Shown piece after piece: positions 27,439-36,715 of a stretch of 64,000 nucleotides of DNA (within the stretch, counting starts at the first letter, position 1; every line of letters begins with the position of its first letter). A program made the translations under genes and the position numbers. The stretch lies in contig NZ_BMJC01000001.1 in NCBI RefSeq assembly GCF_014642875.1, positions 849,335 to 913,334 on the forward strand, written 5' to 3'. This stretch comes from Puia dinghuensis. GTDB taxonomy: Bacteria > Bacteroidota > Bacteroidia > Chitinophagales > Chitinophagaceae. The notes beneath the pieces are model-generated. The model ran no database searches and had not been told where the DNA came from. It saw only the letters and a list, made by a program, of their open reading frames with translations.

Positions 27439-30367
27439 ACTTATCTTTTTTAAGGGTTGTTACAAATAATGGAAATCTCAGCACCACCCGGGTGCCGGCC
27501 GGCCGGCCATCCTCGTATGAAAGGTCGACAATCTCGACTCCGATGCCTTCGCCGTAGAGCGTATTCATCAACCCGATGCGCTCTGCCGTCAGCGCCGTAC
27601 CCCTGGACTGGTATTCGATGTGTTCAACGGTTTTGTAGCCCGCGGCTTTCTCTCTGCCGATGCCGTTGTCCTCTACTACAAAGATGAGGCTGTCCGGTGA
27701 AGACCTGATGTGTATCCGGATATGGCCCTTTCCATCCTGCTTATGCCGGAGGCCATGACGCACACTGTTCTCCACATAGGGCTGTACGATCATCGGCGGG
27801 ATCATCACCATCGCCGTGTCGATACCTTCTTCCGTCTCGATCGAATAATTCATTTTATCCTTGAATCGCAGCTTTTCCAGGGAAAGGTAGGTGGAAAGGT
27901 AGTTGATCTCTTCCGCCAGCGGGATAAAGGATTGGCTGGAATGCTGTAAGGTCGCCCGGATCAGCTGGGAAAACCCGGTGATATAGCGATTGGCCGAAAA
28001 GATATCCTGATCGAAAATGAATTGCTGGATGGAATTGAGACAATTGAAGATGAAATGGGGGTTCATCTGCGACTGAAGGGCCATATGCTTCATCTCGCTC
28101 ATTTTGCGAACCAGCAGCTGTTCTTCCAGCTGCCGGGTTCGGAAGCGTTTTATCCGAACGGCCGCCACCACCCAGGTTAGGGCGACAACGCAGACCAGGA
28201 CGGAAACGATGAACCAGGCCGTCCGCCAGAAAGGGGTCGCCACCACAAAATGCAGGGATAAAGGCCGGCTGTGGACGCCGGACTTGTTGATAGCCGTTAT
28301 CTGCAGGTCATATTCCCCGGACGGGAGGGTGGGATAATCCAGGAAAGTCTGACGGGTGGTTCTCCAGGCGGTATCCAGTCCGGCCAACCGGTACTCATAG
28401 GTAATATTGTCTGCCGACCGGTAGGAAATGCCGGCATATTCGAAATGGATATTGTTTCCCCTGAAGGACAGCTGTAGATGATTCGTATCGCCCATCCTGC
28501 CGGCACCGGAAACGGTGATGTCCAGCCACGAGAGCCGGCAGCGGCCTGCATCGTCCGCCTTCGATGAATTGAAGGCGCTTAATCCGGCGGGTGTCCCGAC
28601 GTATACCATCGGGCTATCCACGCAAACAGTATTGATCACGTTGGATGCCAGGCCATCATAGGCCGTGTATTGGACGATCGGCCTGTCGGAATGAGCGAGA
28701 TCGATCCGGTTCAACCCTTTATCGGTACCCACCCATAGGTAATCGTTCTGCAGGGTCAGGGTCCGGCATAGATCGCTGGTGAGTCCCTGTTGCTGGCCGA
28801 TCCTGCGGACGACCCGGCCATCCTTTATCCCGACGATGCCGGCTTCGTCATAAGAGGCGATCCATACGATGCCGGAATTCGATTCGACGATGGCGGCTAT
28901 CCGCTTCCGCAGGAAGGGGATGTCCTTACCCAAAAATTGGTTCTGGTGATCACCCGTCAGGCGATAGAGACCGTTCAGCGTACCGATATAGGTAGTGTCC
29001 TTGTGGTAATAAAGGGTTGTTGTCCGTTCCTTGCAGAGGGTATCCACTATCCGGAAAGACCGGAGATCGATCAGGAAGGCGCCCCGGCTACTGGCCACAA
29101 GCAATTGCCGGTCGTTCTTCAGCCAGCCACCCTTTACGTTTACGTCGGATTCCAACTGCGGCCGCGGCCGCCGGGTCCAGGCCTCCAGCGAAAAATCAGA
29201 GCCGTAGAGCATCCTTCCATCGCTAAGCGTATCGATATAGAGAATGCGTTTTAATTGCTCCCTGGGTAGGAATCGGACACCCAGATTAGTAAGATCGGGC
29301 ACGTGGAACCGGAAGATACTGTTGCGGTTGGTCCCCACCAGGAGTTGATCGCCGATCTTTTTGATCGAGAATACCGAACATAAACCGGATTGCGGTTGCC
29401 GGAGAATGAATTTACGGAAAGCGTCGGAATTCAGCCGGTAGATGCCCTGGCCGATGGTCGTGAACCAGGTGTTACCGTCGTCGTCACGAAAGACACGCGA
29501 TATCTCTACTCCCGGCAGGAACCGCCTGGTACGACGCCCGCGCAGATCGTATTCGGTAGTCCCGGTACCTTGATTGATATAGATGAGGGTATCGTCCAGG
29601 ACGGTATATGACACATGCCAGTCACTCCTGGGGGGATGGGGGACCTGCCAGACCTCTCCGGTGATCAGCGACCGGGCCACCGTCTTCATATAGCGGGTTC
29701 TCCATACGACCATATCACCGCTGAGGCAGATGTAGTTCGGTATTATTGAGGCGGAGGCGGTCAAACCGGCCAGGGTCGTGAAGACGCCCTTCCGGTATTC
29801 ATAGATGGAATCCATTTCCTGTACGAGGAAATTCCCGTCCCGGCTGCAAGTGGCTGCATCGGAGAGAACAAGCGGCCTGTGATGAATGGAATCCACTTCT
29901 GTGCAGTGACCGTCGGGGCCCAGCAGGTGAAGGGCCGAACTCTCCTGGATGAGGATATTGCCCGCCGCATCTTCGGCAAAAGATTGAACATTCCCGGTAA
30001 AATGAAGATCATGTAAGAAGGGATCGTTATCCTGGTTGTAGATCTTTCCCTTGTAATAATAGCAGACCGATTTGCTGAAGGGCGCCATCCAGACCCGCCC
30101 CCGCGTGTCCGTGAACATGATCAGCACTTCGATATCCGGCAATCCGTCCACCGTAGTAAAATTCCGGAAATGCGTACCGTCAAAACGGCTGACGCCGGTT
30201 TCGGTGCCTACCCAAATGAATCCATCCTTATCCTGGGTGATACAATAAACAACAGAACCGGCCAGTCCGGCCGAGACATCATAATGCGTATAGCTGTACT
30301 CCTGAGAAAAGGAGCAGACAGGCAGCAACAGGGAGAGTAAGCTCGTGAGGAACAAGGCATCCTTCAT
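27413..30367 (-). CDS. Beta-propeller/Y_Y_Y sensor histidine kinase (copy 3)
   Basis: 984 aa, ATG at 30367. Signal peptide ending CSFSQ, propeller repeats beginning GLAGSVVYCITQDKDGFIWV, Y_Y_Y domain (ISYRSADNITYEYRLAG), one transmembrane helix, then His_kinase with NPHFIFN (His771) and HATPase with VENSVRHGL and EDNGIGREKAA. It has a longer basic C-terminal tail (LKKDKYDPNRLGR) that reads into the regulator gene. It is the most diverged of the three copies. Its ATG overlaps the TGA of the upstream glycosyltransferase (ATGA), tying the sensory genes to the glycan operon. Confidence 0.93.
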   Translation of the reverse strand: MKDALFLTSLLSLLLPVCSFSQEYSYTHYDVSAGLAGSVVYCITQDKDGFIWVGTETGVSRFDGTHFRNFTTVDGLPDIEVLIMFTDTRGRVWMAPFSKSVCYYYKGKIYNQDNDPFLHDLHFTGNVQSFAEDAAGNILIQESSALHLLGPDGHCTEVDSIHHRPLVLSDAATCSRDGNFLVQEMDSIYEYRKGVFTTLAGLTASASIIPNYICLSGDMVVWRTRYMKTVARSLITGEVWQVPHPPRSDWHVSYTVLDDTLIYINQGTGTTEYDLRGRRTRRFLPGVEISRVFRDDDGNTWFTTIGQGIYRLNSDAFRKFILRQPQSGLCSVFSIKKIGDQLLVGTNRNSIFRFHVPDLTNLGVRFLPREQLKRILYIDTLSDGRMLYGSDFSLEAWTRRPRPQLESDVNVKGGWLKNDRQLLVASSRGAFLIDLRSFRIVDTLCKERTTTLYYHKDTTYIGTLNGLYRLTGDHQNQFLGKDIPFLRKRIAAIVESNSGIVWIASYDEAGIVGIKDGRVVRRIGQQQGLTSDLCRTLTLQNDYLWVGTDKGLNRIDLAHSDRPIVQYTAYDGLASNVINTVCVDSPMVYVGTPAGLSAFNSSKADDAGRCRLSWLDITVSGAGRMGDTNHLQLSFRGNNIHFEYAGISYRSADNITYEYRLAGLDTAWRTTRQTFLDYPTLPSGEYDLQITAINKSGVHSRPLSLHFVVATPFWRTAWFIVSVLVCVVALTWVVAAVRIKRFRTRQLEEQLLVRKMSEMKHMALQSQMNPHFIFNCLNSIQQFIFDQDIFSANRYITGFSQLIRATLQHSSQSFIPLAEEINYLSTYLSLEKLRFKDKMNYSIETEEGIDTAMVMIPPMIVQPYVENSVRHGLRHKQDGKGHIRIHIRSSPDSLIFVVEDNGIGREKAAGYKTVEHIEYQSRGTALTAERIGLMNTLYGEGIGVEIVDLSYEDGRPAGTRVVLRFPLFVTTLKKDKYDPNRLGR

Positions 30368-31365
30368 AAGACCTTATAAAAATAAGGTTTATTTCGGAGG
30401 ATGACAGGAGTTTTGGACACGACTACCCCTACGTTTTTACAATAGTTTCGACACTGAGTCCATGAATACCTATAAGGTCTCTTACCAAGGCGGGACAGGA
30501 TTACTCCACAGAAGAAGACGGGTATTTCCACCAGGTAAAAAAATAATTGAACGAGGAACCAGCCGGCCCCAAACTGCTTGCGTATCCGGACGAAGTTGGA
30601 TAACATAATCTGCAACCCTTTACGGTCGTAGAGGTTGTAATACCCCTTGCCATCGGAACCAAAAGTCTGGTTGGCCGTCTCACCTTGCAGGTGTACCACT
30701 TTCAGGTCGCCATAGAGACAAAGGCGGCCGGTCTTTCGTATCCTGGAGCACCATTCGGCCTCTTCCGCATAAAGGAAAAAATCTTCGTCGAGCAGACCCG
30801 CCTGATCGATGGTGCTGCGCCTGACCATGAGGAAGGCGCCATTGATCCAATCCACCTCGATGAGGGCGTCGGTATCTGCCACGTGCGGAGCCTCTACCCG
30901 GAACCATTCCCCTGCTCGTTTGATCAGCGGTCCCAGGTATGGCAAGGGCAACAGGTAGTTGAGCCCTCCTTTCATGAAATAATTGCCGGATATCTGATGG
31001 GTTCCATCGGCGTTCAGCAGCTGAACCCCGGCAGCTGCATAAGGTGATGCCATTAGCCGGCGATAACAGGTTTCGATCACCGTTGCGTCCGGAAGTGTGT
31101 CCCCATTCAACAGGAGGATAGCGTCTCCGGTAGCCTGTCGTATCCCTTCATTGTTGGCGCGCGCAAACCCGGAGTTATAGCTCATCCCGATCCAGCTGAT
31201 CCGGGGGAATGCGGAAGTGATGACTTGCCGGCCGTCGTCGCCAGATGCATTGTCCACCACCAGCACTTCGAATTCCCGCGCTTCGGCGCCCCTGTAGAGA
31301 TGCTCCAGGCAGTCCAGCACCAGGCGGGTCGACTTGTAATTGACGATGATAATGCTGAGCGACAT
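30364..31365 (-). CDS. GT2 glycosyltransferase, rhamnosyltransferase-like
   Basis: 333 aa. GT-A fold with SIIIVNYKST at the N-terminus, VVDNASGD, NSGFARANNEG, the nucleotide/metal motif LLLNGDT, and acceptor-side EVDWINGAFLMVRR and DEDFFLYAEEAEWCSRI, a pattern typical of WbbL-like transferases. A hydrophobic segment near residues 265-290 may tether it to the membrane. It probably adds one sugar to a surface glycan on a lipid carrier; donor and acceptor are not readable. It overlaps the preceding transferase stop by one base (TAATG) and the kinase start by four. Confidence 0.9.
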   Translation of the reverse strand: MSLSIIIVNYKSTRLVLDCLEHLYRGAEAREFEVLVVDNASGDDGRQVITSAFPRISWIGMSYNSGFARANNEGIRQATGDAILLLNGDTLPDATVIETCYRRLMASPYAAAGVQLLNADGTHQISGNYFMKGGLNYLLPLPYLGPLIKRAGEWFRVEAPHVADTDALIEVDWINGAFLMVRRSTIDQAGLLDEDFFLYAEEAEWCSRIRKTGRLCLYGDLKVVHLQGETANQTFGSDGKGYYNLYDRKGLQIMLSNFVRIRKQFGAGWFLVQLFFYLVEIPVFFCGVILSRLGKRPYRYSWTQCRNYCKNVGVVVSKTPVILRNKPYFYKVL

Positions 31366-32276
31366 TACAGGCTTCCGGTTAATCTGTTAGACAAATAACT
31401 TCCCAACATCCATGCTTTGGAAAAGACGCCAATGCGCAAAAGCCGGGGAGAGAAGATGCGCTGCCACCGGATCATCCGCCCGATCGCCACCGGCAGTGAC
31501 TGCTGGCCCGCCGCCTGCTCCAATTCCTTTTCGTCCCTTATCCGCGCATTGCGAAGAAATCTCCACCACTCGTCATAGTCGGCAATCCGCCTGAGGGTTC
31601 GGGTACCTCTTTTGTCAAGCCAGTGCAGCTTCTCCGGGATCAGCCTCGCGCGCAGAAAAGGGACATCATGGCTGCTGCTGATGCCTTCCGCGCCAAATTC
31701 GGCTATGCAAACAGCCACAAATTTTGTCTTTACCCATTCAGCAGTAAAGCATCGCAGATTGAAATCCCAGTCGGCGTGCAGCCTATACTGCAGGTTAAAT
31801 TCACCGAGCCGTTGAAAGAGTTCCTTTCTGTAGAATGCAGCCTGGTGCGAGACATTCCTGCTCAGCAATTTTTCCAGCGTGAAAGGGCCGTCATACAGAC
31901 CTTTATAGCTGGGACTGATGACGTTGCCATACAGCAGATGGCAGTCCCTGTTGGCCGGTTCCTCGAAAAGGGCCGCAACAACGGTATCCTTGTACAGCCA
32001 GTCGTCACTGCCGAGAAAATAAAGCCACTCCCCCCTGGCCATCCGGACCCCTTTGTTCATGGCGTCATATACTCCCTTATCCGGTTCGCTGACCCATAAG
32101 GTGATCTGGTCTTTGTATTTATCCAGGAGGGCGAGGGTCCCGTCCGTCGATCCACCATCGACAACGATATATTCTATCTCCTTCCAGGTCTGATTTATGA
32201 CGCTGGCGATCGTCGTCTCCAGGGTAGCGGCCCCATTAAAAACGACGGTGATGATGGAGATCAATGGCCTGCTCAT
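31365..32276 (-). CDS. GT2 glycosyltransferase
   Basis: 303 aa. GT-A fold: SIITVVFNGAATLETTIASV, YIVVDGGSTDGT, SEPDKGVYDAMNKG, FLGSDDWLY (metal motif), and later HADWDFNLRCF. This is the subgroup with the conserved SEPDKGxYDAMNKG stretch, common in capsule and O-antigen clusters. There is no transmembrane helix. It is the middle of three consecutive transferases with four-base and one-base overlaps. Its specificity cannot be told from the sequence. Confidence 0.9.
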   Translation of the reverse strand: MSRPLISIITVVFNGAATLETTIASVINQTWKEIEYIVVDGGSTDGTLALLDKYKDQITLWVSEPDKGVYDAMNKGVRMARGEWLYFLGSDDWLYKDTVVAALFEEPANRDCHLLYGNVISPSYKGLYDGPFTLEKLLSRNVSHQAAFYRKELFQRLGEFNLQYRLHADWDFNLRCFTAEWVKTKFVAVCIAEFGAEGISSSHDVPFLRARLIPEKLHWLDKRGTRTLRRIADYDEWWRFLRNARIRDEKELEQAAGQQSLPVAIGRMIRWQRIFSPRLLRIGVFSKAWMLGSYLSNRLTGSL

Positions 32277-33349
32277 TTACCCGGGATTTTGATCTTTGGA
32301 GGAAAGAGCACCTTGCGAAAGTCCAGGAACAGTTCGAACAGGTTGGGATAATTCACCGAGATAAAGTATTTCCGCCGCCATTTCCGCATTGGCGCCAGCC
32401 GGAAGAACCGGCGCCTGAATTGTTCAAACTCGGGGCTTTTTACTCCAAGGGTTTGGTGCATCTTCTTTATGGAGATGGCATATACCGTCATATCCCTGCC
32501 GATGTAATGGGTGATCGCCTGCCGGATTTCCGGCGTGATACTCCCGGAGGGCATCCGCTCCTCTGTCCAGCGGATAAAACCTTCCGGAGCCTTGTAGATA
32601 CTCTCATAATTGGCTGACGAATAGCTGTAATTGTCATCGTGGATCGCCCGGTTGCCAAGGGAGGTATTGATATGGACGCAGCCGGCTCTCGATCCGCTCA
32701 AAAGAAGATAACTGCAATCGGCCAGATGCGGAGTGCCATAATCCGGAAAGCCGCCAATGGAAAGCGCTATCTCCCGCTTTACGATCGCAACCGACCATAG
32801 AAGCCCGCCGGAAAACCGGCCATCGAGGAAAGCCAGGGGAAACTCCCCGGGGCTGAAAGTCTTCACTGCCCCCAATTCCCAGTCGGAAAGACTGGAATTC
32901 ATTCCGACATGCGCTTTTGCCATCCTCGCCTGCAGGAGGCCACCGAAGAAAGTGTCATGGCCGCCAATGTACATTCCATAGCCCGGATATTGGATGGTAA
33001 GATCGTGCAGCACCTGCAGCATCTCCGGATATACAGGATCGTCATCGGTGATCATGACGATGAATTCGCCCCTTGACCTTTCGATGCTCTTGTTGAAGCT
33101 GGCTACCATCCCAAGATTTGCTTTGTTGGGGTAATACCGGAAACGCGGATCCTGCAACTCCCCTACCACCGATGCGGCGCTTTCTTCCGGATCGTTGTCG
33201 GAGATCACCACCTCGAAGTCGGTGAAGGTCTGCATCCTTATCAACGCCAGGGTTTTGCGGAGAAAGCCGGCGCGCCGATAGGTGCTCATACAGAAACTGA
33301 CCCATGGTCTGCCATTGTGAAGAGGCGGCATACTATTCTTGTCTGTCAT
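32273..33349 (-). CDS. GT2 glycosyltransferase
   Basis: 358 aa. GT-A fold with WVSFCMSTYRRAGFL, FEVVISDNDPEES, NKANLGMVASFNKSIE and MITDDDPVYPEM. The remainder (from about 130) is longer and less conserved than in a minimal GT2 domain and may bind the acceptor. ATG at 33349; an in-frame ATG six codons later is an alternative start. It overlaps the CmcI-like gene upstream and the next transferase downstream by ATGA on each side. Confidence 0.87.
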   Translation of the reverse strand: MTDKNSMPPLHNGRPWVSFCMSTYRRAGFLRKTLALIRMQTFTDFEVVISDNDPEESAASVVGELQDPRFRYYPNKANLGMVASFNKSIERSRGEFIVMITDDDPVYPEMLQVLHDLTIQYPGYGMYIGGHDTFFGGLLQARMAKAHVGMNSSLSDWELGAVKTFSPGEFPLAFLDGRFSGGLLWSVAIVKREIALSIGGFPDYGTPHLADCSYLLLSGSRAGCVHINTSLGNRAIHDDNYSYSSANYESIYKAPEGFIRWTEERMPSGSITPEIRQAITHYIGRDMTVYAISIKKMHQTLGVKSPEFEQFRRRFFRLAPMRKWRRKYFISVNYPNLFELFLDFRKVLFPPKIKIPGK

Positions 33350-34080
33350 CGGAGTCTTTTCAGGTATCCGTCGGGCGCTACACTTATCAGCAATTTGTTC
33401 TGGATGGCGCGATCGATCTCAAAATTCCTGTTCTGCCGGAGAAACTCCTGGGCCGCGCTCCAGGGGTTGTCGCCCTTTTTCCAGGGCCGGCCGGGCAGGT
33501 AGCCGTCGGGCATAAATTCCACTATCGTATCAAACACGACAACATAGGACCCCACAGATACCAGCGACGCATAGGCCTCCAGTTCGCGGAGAACATGATC
33601 ATGGGTGTGATTGGAGTCCAGTACTACGATGATCGTATTGTAGTCTTTTGCAAACGACCTTACTTTTTCGATCGTCTCCGGGGCGATGGAAGAGCCTTGG
33701 ATCATCTCGATCCTTTTGTACATCGGATGGTTTTCGATCTCCTTCCGGTTATGCTCCCGGATATCGATGTCGATCCCCAAAACCTTCCCTTTGCCAATGA
33801 GTTCGAGCAGGGAAGCGTAATAAATAAGCGAGCCGCCGTGGGCGATACCGGTCTCGATGATCAGATCGGGTTTTATCTCCCAGATGATCTCCTGCATAGC
33901 GATCATATCCTGCGGATATTGGATAATAGGACGACCCATCCAGGAAAAATTATACGAGTACTGCGCCTTGTTGGATGCCACATTAAAGCCTTCGGCGGCA
34001 CTCCGGAGCGCTTCGTTGGAGCCATTGTCTGCTACACGCTGCCGGCTTTCCTCGATAAATTGCAAGATCGGATTACTCAT
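33346..34080 (-). CDS. CmcI-family (cephalosporin hydroxylase-like) SAM-dependent enzyme
   Basis: 244 aa. Rossmann methyltransferase fold with DLIIETGIAHGGSLIYYASLL (SAM site), VLGIDIDIREHN, and IIVVLDSNHTHDHVLRELE, which provides Asp and His residues for a metal. The family is named after cephamycin CmcI, but members in glycan clusters most likely methylate a sugar hydroxyl. Here, between a nucleotide-sugar reductase and three glycosyltransferases, sugar O-methylation is the best guess. It overlaps the preceding epimerase gene by 8 bases. Confidence 0.8.
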   Translation of the reverse strand: MSNPILQFIEESRQRVADNGSNEALRSAAEGFNVASNKAQYSYNFSWMGRPIIQYPQDMIAMQEIIWEIKPDLIIETGIAHGGSLIYYASLLELIGKGKVLGIDIDIREHNRKEIENHPMYKRIEMIQGSSIAPETIEKVRSFAKDYNTIIVVLDSNHTHDHVLRELEAYASLVSVGSYVVVFDTIVEFMPDGYLPGRPWKKGDNPWSAAQEFLRQNRNFEIDRAIQNKLLISVAPDGYLKRLR

Positions 34081-34930
34081 GCTGTATGATAGTTTTTAGT
34101 TTGGACGCATCGCCCCAAAACCGGAAGGGTTCATAGTCGGGGTAAGCATAATAGCCGAGGTTCAGGTCGATCGATCGCTGGCTTCGCCGCAGGTGGTCTT
34201 CCACCAGCTGTCTCACGGTAACCGGTAAGCCGCTGCAACAATTGACGATGCCGCTCACCTTATCCTGACGGGCTATCTTTACGATGTATTCCGCTACCTT
34301 CTCCACCGGGAGATAGTCCCTCACCTGCTCGCCCTTGCTCATATTGAATACCTTATCTCCATTGGCCAATGCCTTGTCCAATTGCGAAAATAAGGAATTC
34401 GGATTTTGCCCCTTGCCATAAATGTAAAATAATCTCACCCATTTCAGTAGAAAGGAGTGTTCTTTACCCAGGTGCTCCAGGAAATGGCGTAGCTGGTCCT
34501 TGGCCTGTGCATAGGGATTACCGGGCTCGGCAGGCAGCTGTTCAGAAAGACATCCTTCCTGCATCCCATATTCCAGGCATGTTCCGGTGACCGTGAGATC
34601 GCTCAGGCCATGTCCGACGAGGTTGGCCAGAAAGGCGCGATGCCGCGGCAGGTTCTCTTCCAGGTGGAAAGCCGAACGATAGTTGGGCAGGCCCTCCCAG
34701 GCCAGATGGATCATCCGGTGAGGCTTACCCAGCAGTTGAAAGAGATCGGCAGCCGCATCGATCCGGGCGAGATCGAAGGGAATGTATTCTACTTCCCCAA
34801 ACCAGGGTTGTTCCTGCGCCCGTTCGGGATGAGCGGAAGTAGCGATGACCGAACAGCCATCCTGCAGCAAGCGGCGGATCACATACCCGCCGATGAACCC
34901 CGTCGCTCCGGTGACCAGTATTCTTTCCAT
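34073..34930 (-). CDS. NAD-dependent epimerase/dehydratase family, probable nucleotide-sugar 4-ketoreductase
   Basis: 285 aa from the ATG at 34930 (MERILVTGATGFIGG); upstream in-frame sequence belongs to the methyltransferase gene. Extended SDR with the NAD(P) loop GATGFIGG, the catalytic NPYAQAK (Tyr-x3-Lys), and a C-terminal substrate-binding part. Order in the cluster (after cytidylyltransferase, 4,6-dehydratase, epimerase and C-methyltransferase) suggests it reduces the C4 keto group to finish a CDP-deoxysugar. That role is inferred from context; the family is broad. Confidence 0.8.
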   Translation of the reverse strand: MERILVTGATGFIGGYVIRRLLQDGCSVIATSAHPERAQEQPWFGEVEYIPFDLARIDAAADLFQLLGKPHRMIHLAWEGLPNYRSAFHLEENLPRHRAFLANLVGHGLSDLTVTGTCLEYGMQEGCLSEQLPAEPGNPYAQAKDQLRHFLEHLGKEHSFLLKWVRLFYIYGKGQNPNSLFSQLDKALANGDKVFNMSKGEQVRDYLPVEKVAEYIVKIARQDKVSGIVNCCSGLPVTVRQLVEDHLRRSQRSIDLNLGYYAYPDYEPFRFWGDASKLKTIIQHE

Positions 34931-34937
34931 AATGGGA

Positions 34938-36164
34938 TCAAATGATTTCGAGGCAGGGAATGGGAATGACGAATTTCCCGCCCCAGTCCCTGATGTAAGC
35001 CAGTTGTTTGGTGATCTCGTCGCGCAGATTCCAGGGCAGCAGCAGCACGAAATCCGGCCGGTCATCCTTCAGCCGGGCTTCCGCCACCACGGGGATATGA
35101 CTGGCGGGCAGCCATTTATTTTGTTTGTGCGGATTGCGGTCCACCACATATTCCAGCAGGTCGTTCTTGATGCCGCAGTAGTTGAGCAGGGTATTGCCCT
35201 TGGCCGCGGCTCCGTATGCCACCACTCTTTTACCAGCCTTCTTCTGTTCGATGAGAAAGGCGGTTAGCGCCATTTTTACTTCCAGGGCCTTTGCCTGGAA
35301 ATGGTCATAGTAAGCAAGCGTGGTCATCCCCTTCCCCGCTTCTTTTTCCAGCAACGCTGCGACCCGGGCAGAGATGGTCTTGCTTTTGTCTTCCGCATGA
35401 CCGGCATAGATGCGGAGGGAGCCGCCGTGCGTAGGCAATTCCTCTACATCGAATAGTTCGAGTCCCTGTGACCGGAAGATCTTTTGGACGGTGTAGAAGG
35501 AGAGATAGGAAAAATGTTCATGGTAGATGGTATCGAACTGATTATTGTCCACCAGTTGCATCAGATGGGGGAACTCCATCGTAATGACACCCGTCTCGTT
35601 TAGCAGCAATTTCATCCCGGCGACAAAGTCAACGATGTCCGGCACATGAGCGAGCACGTTATTGCCCAGCAGCAGGTCGGCCTTTTTATTCTCCTTTGCC
35701 AGCCTGGCGGCCAGGCGAACCCCGAAGAAATCGACTACCGTGTCGATCCCCTTTTCCATGGCAACCTTTGCCGTGTTGGCCGTCGGTTCGATACCCAGCA
35801 CCGGAACTCTTTTCTCTTTGAAATACTGCAACAAATATCCATCATTGGAAGCCAGCTCGACGACCAGGCTCCGGTCGTTGAGACCAAAACGCTCCGTCAT
35901 GGTATCGGTATATTTCCGGGAATGTTCCAGCCAACTGGTAGAGAAAGACGAGAAATATACGTATTCGCTGTTGAAGATAGCGTCGGATTTCTTGTATTCG
36001 TCGATCTGTACAAGGAAACAGGCAGGGCAGGTGTAGACCTTCAACGGATAGAATACCTCTGGTTCGTTCAGCTGCTCCGGGCTGAGAAAAGAATTGGAAG
36101 CAGGCGAGTTCACCAGGTCAATAAATACATCCTTTAGTACTGTCTTACAAAATCTACATTGCAT
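34938..36164 (-). CDS. Sugar C-methyltransferase (TylC3/NovU-like architecture)
   Basis: 408 aa with three parts: an N-terminal zinc-binding module (Cys3, Cys6, Cys46, Cys49), a central SAM-binding Rossmann domain (VVELASNDGYLL at 101-112; FDTIYHEHFSYLS, the conserved catalytic His stretch), and a C-terminal Methyltransf_14 module (VVAYGAAAKGNTLLNY). This trio is characteristic of enzymes that add a methyl group to C3 of NDP-4-keto-6-deoxy sugars. The gene lies 2 bases after rfbC and 7 before the reductase, which fits synthesis of a branched-chain deoxyhexose. Confidence 0.88.
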   Translation of the reverse strand: MQCRFCKTVLKDVFIDLVNSPASNSFLSPEQLNEPEVFYPLKVYTCPACFLVQIDEYKKSDAIFNSEYVYFSSFSTSWLEHSRKYTDTMTERFGLNDRSLVVELASNDGYLLQYFKEKRVPVLGIEPTANTAKVAMEKGIDTVVDFFGVRLAARLAKENKKADLLLGNNVLAHVPDIVDFVAGMKLLLNETGVITMEFPHLMQLVDNNQFDTIYHEHFSYLSFYTVQKIFRSQGLELFDVEELPTHGGSLRIYAGHAEDKSKTISARVAALLEKEAGKGMTTLAYYDHFQAKALEVKMALTAFLIEQKKAGKRVVAYGAAAKGNTLLNYCGIKNDLLEYVVDRNPHKQNKWLPASHIPVVAEARLKDDRPDFVLLLPWNLRDEITKQLAYIRDWGGKFVIPIPCLEII

Positions 36165-36166
36165 AA

Positions 36167-36715
36167 TCAGATTCCTTTGAAATTATTATCGACGAATGGA
36201 TGACCGGAGTCCCTTGCAGAGATGCTGCTGACGGACAAAGGCCATTCTATCGCAAAAGCCGGGTCATCGTGGCGAAATCCGCCTTCCGCTTCAGGGGTAT
36301 AATATTCCGTATGATGATAGAGGAGGGCGCTGTTCTCTTCCAGCGTCTGGAATCCATGGGCAAAGCCTTCCGGGATATACAACATCCGGTTATTGGTTGC
36401 AGACAGTTCGACACCAGTCCACTGAAGGAAGGTAGGCGAATCCCGGCGAAGGTCGACGATCACATCGAACACGGCGCCGGCGATACATCTGACCATCTTG
36501 ATCTCCCGGTAGGGCGGATGTTGAAAATGCATTCCCCTGATCGTCCCTTTGCGATAGGATATCGAATGATTCAATTGTACCCACTCCTTTGTATGACCGA
36601 TGTGCTGGCCGAACTCGTTCTTGCAGTAAAAACGTGCGAACCAGCCCCGCTCGTCGGTATACGGTTGGAGTTCTATGACAAAGGCCCCGGTGAGCCGTGT
36701 GGCGGTGAAGATCAT
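36167..36715 (-). CDS. rfbC: dTDP-4-dehydrorhamnose 3,5-epimerase family protein
   Basis: 182 aa, a cupin-fold RmlC homolog. DERGWFARFYC, the catalytic His63 in RGMHFQ, and LYIPEGFAHGFQTLEENSALLYHHTEYY with the catalytic Tyr region are intact. Since the cluster supplies CDP-4-keto-6-deoxyglucose rather than the dTDP sugar, the natural substrate is probably the CDP form and it may epimerise only C3 or C5. It overlaps the rfbG stop by ATGA. Confidence 0.88.
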   Translation of the reverse strand: MIFTATRLTGAFVIELQPYTDERGWFARFYCKNEFGQHIGHTKEWVQLNHSISYRKGTIRGMHFQHPPYREIKMVRCIAGAVFDVIVDLRRDSPTFLQWTGVELSATNNRMLYIPEGFAHGFQTLEENSALLYHHTEYYTPEAEGGFRHDDPAFAIEWPLSVSSISARDSGHPFVDNNFKGI

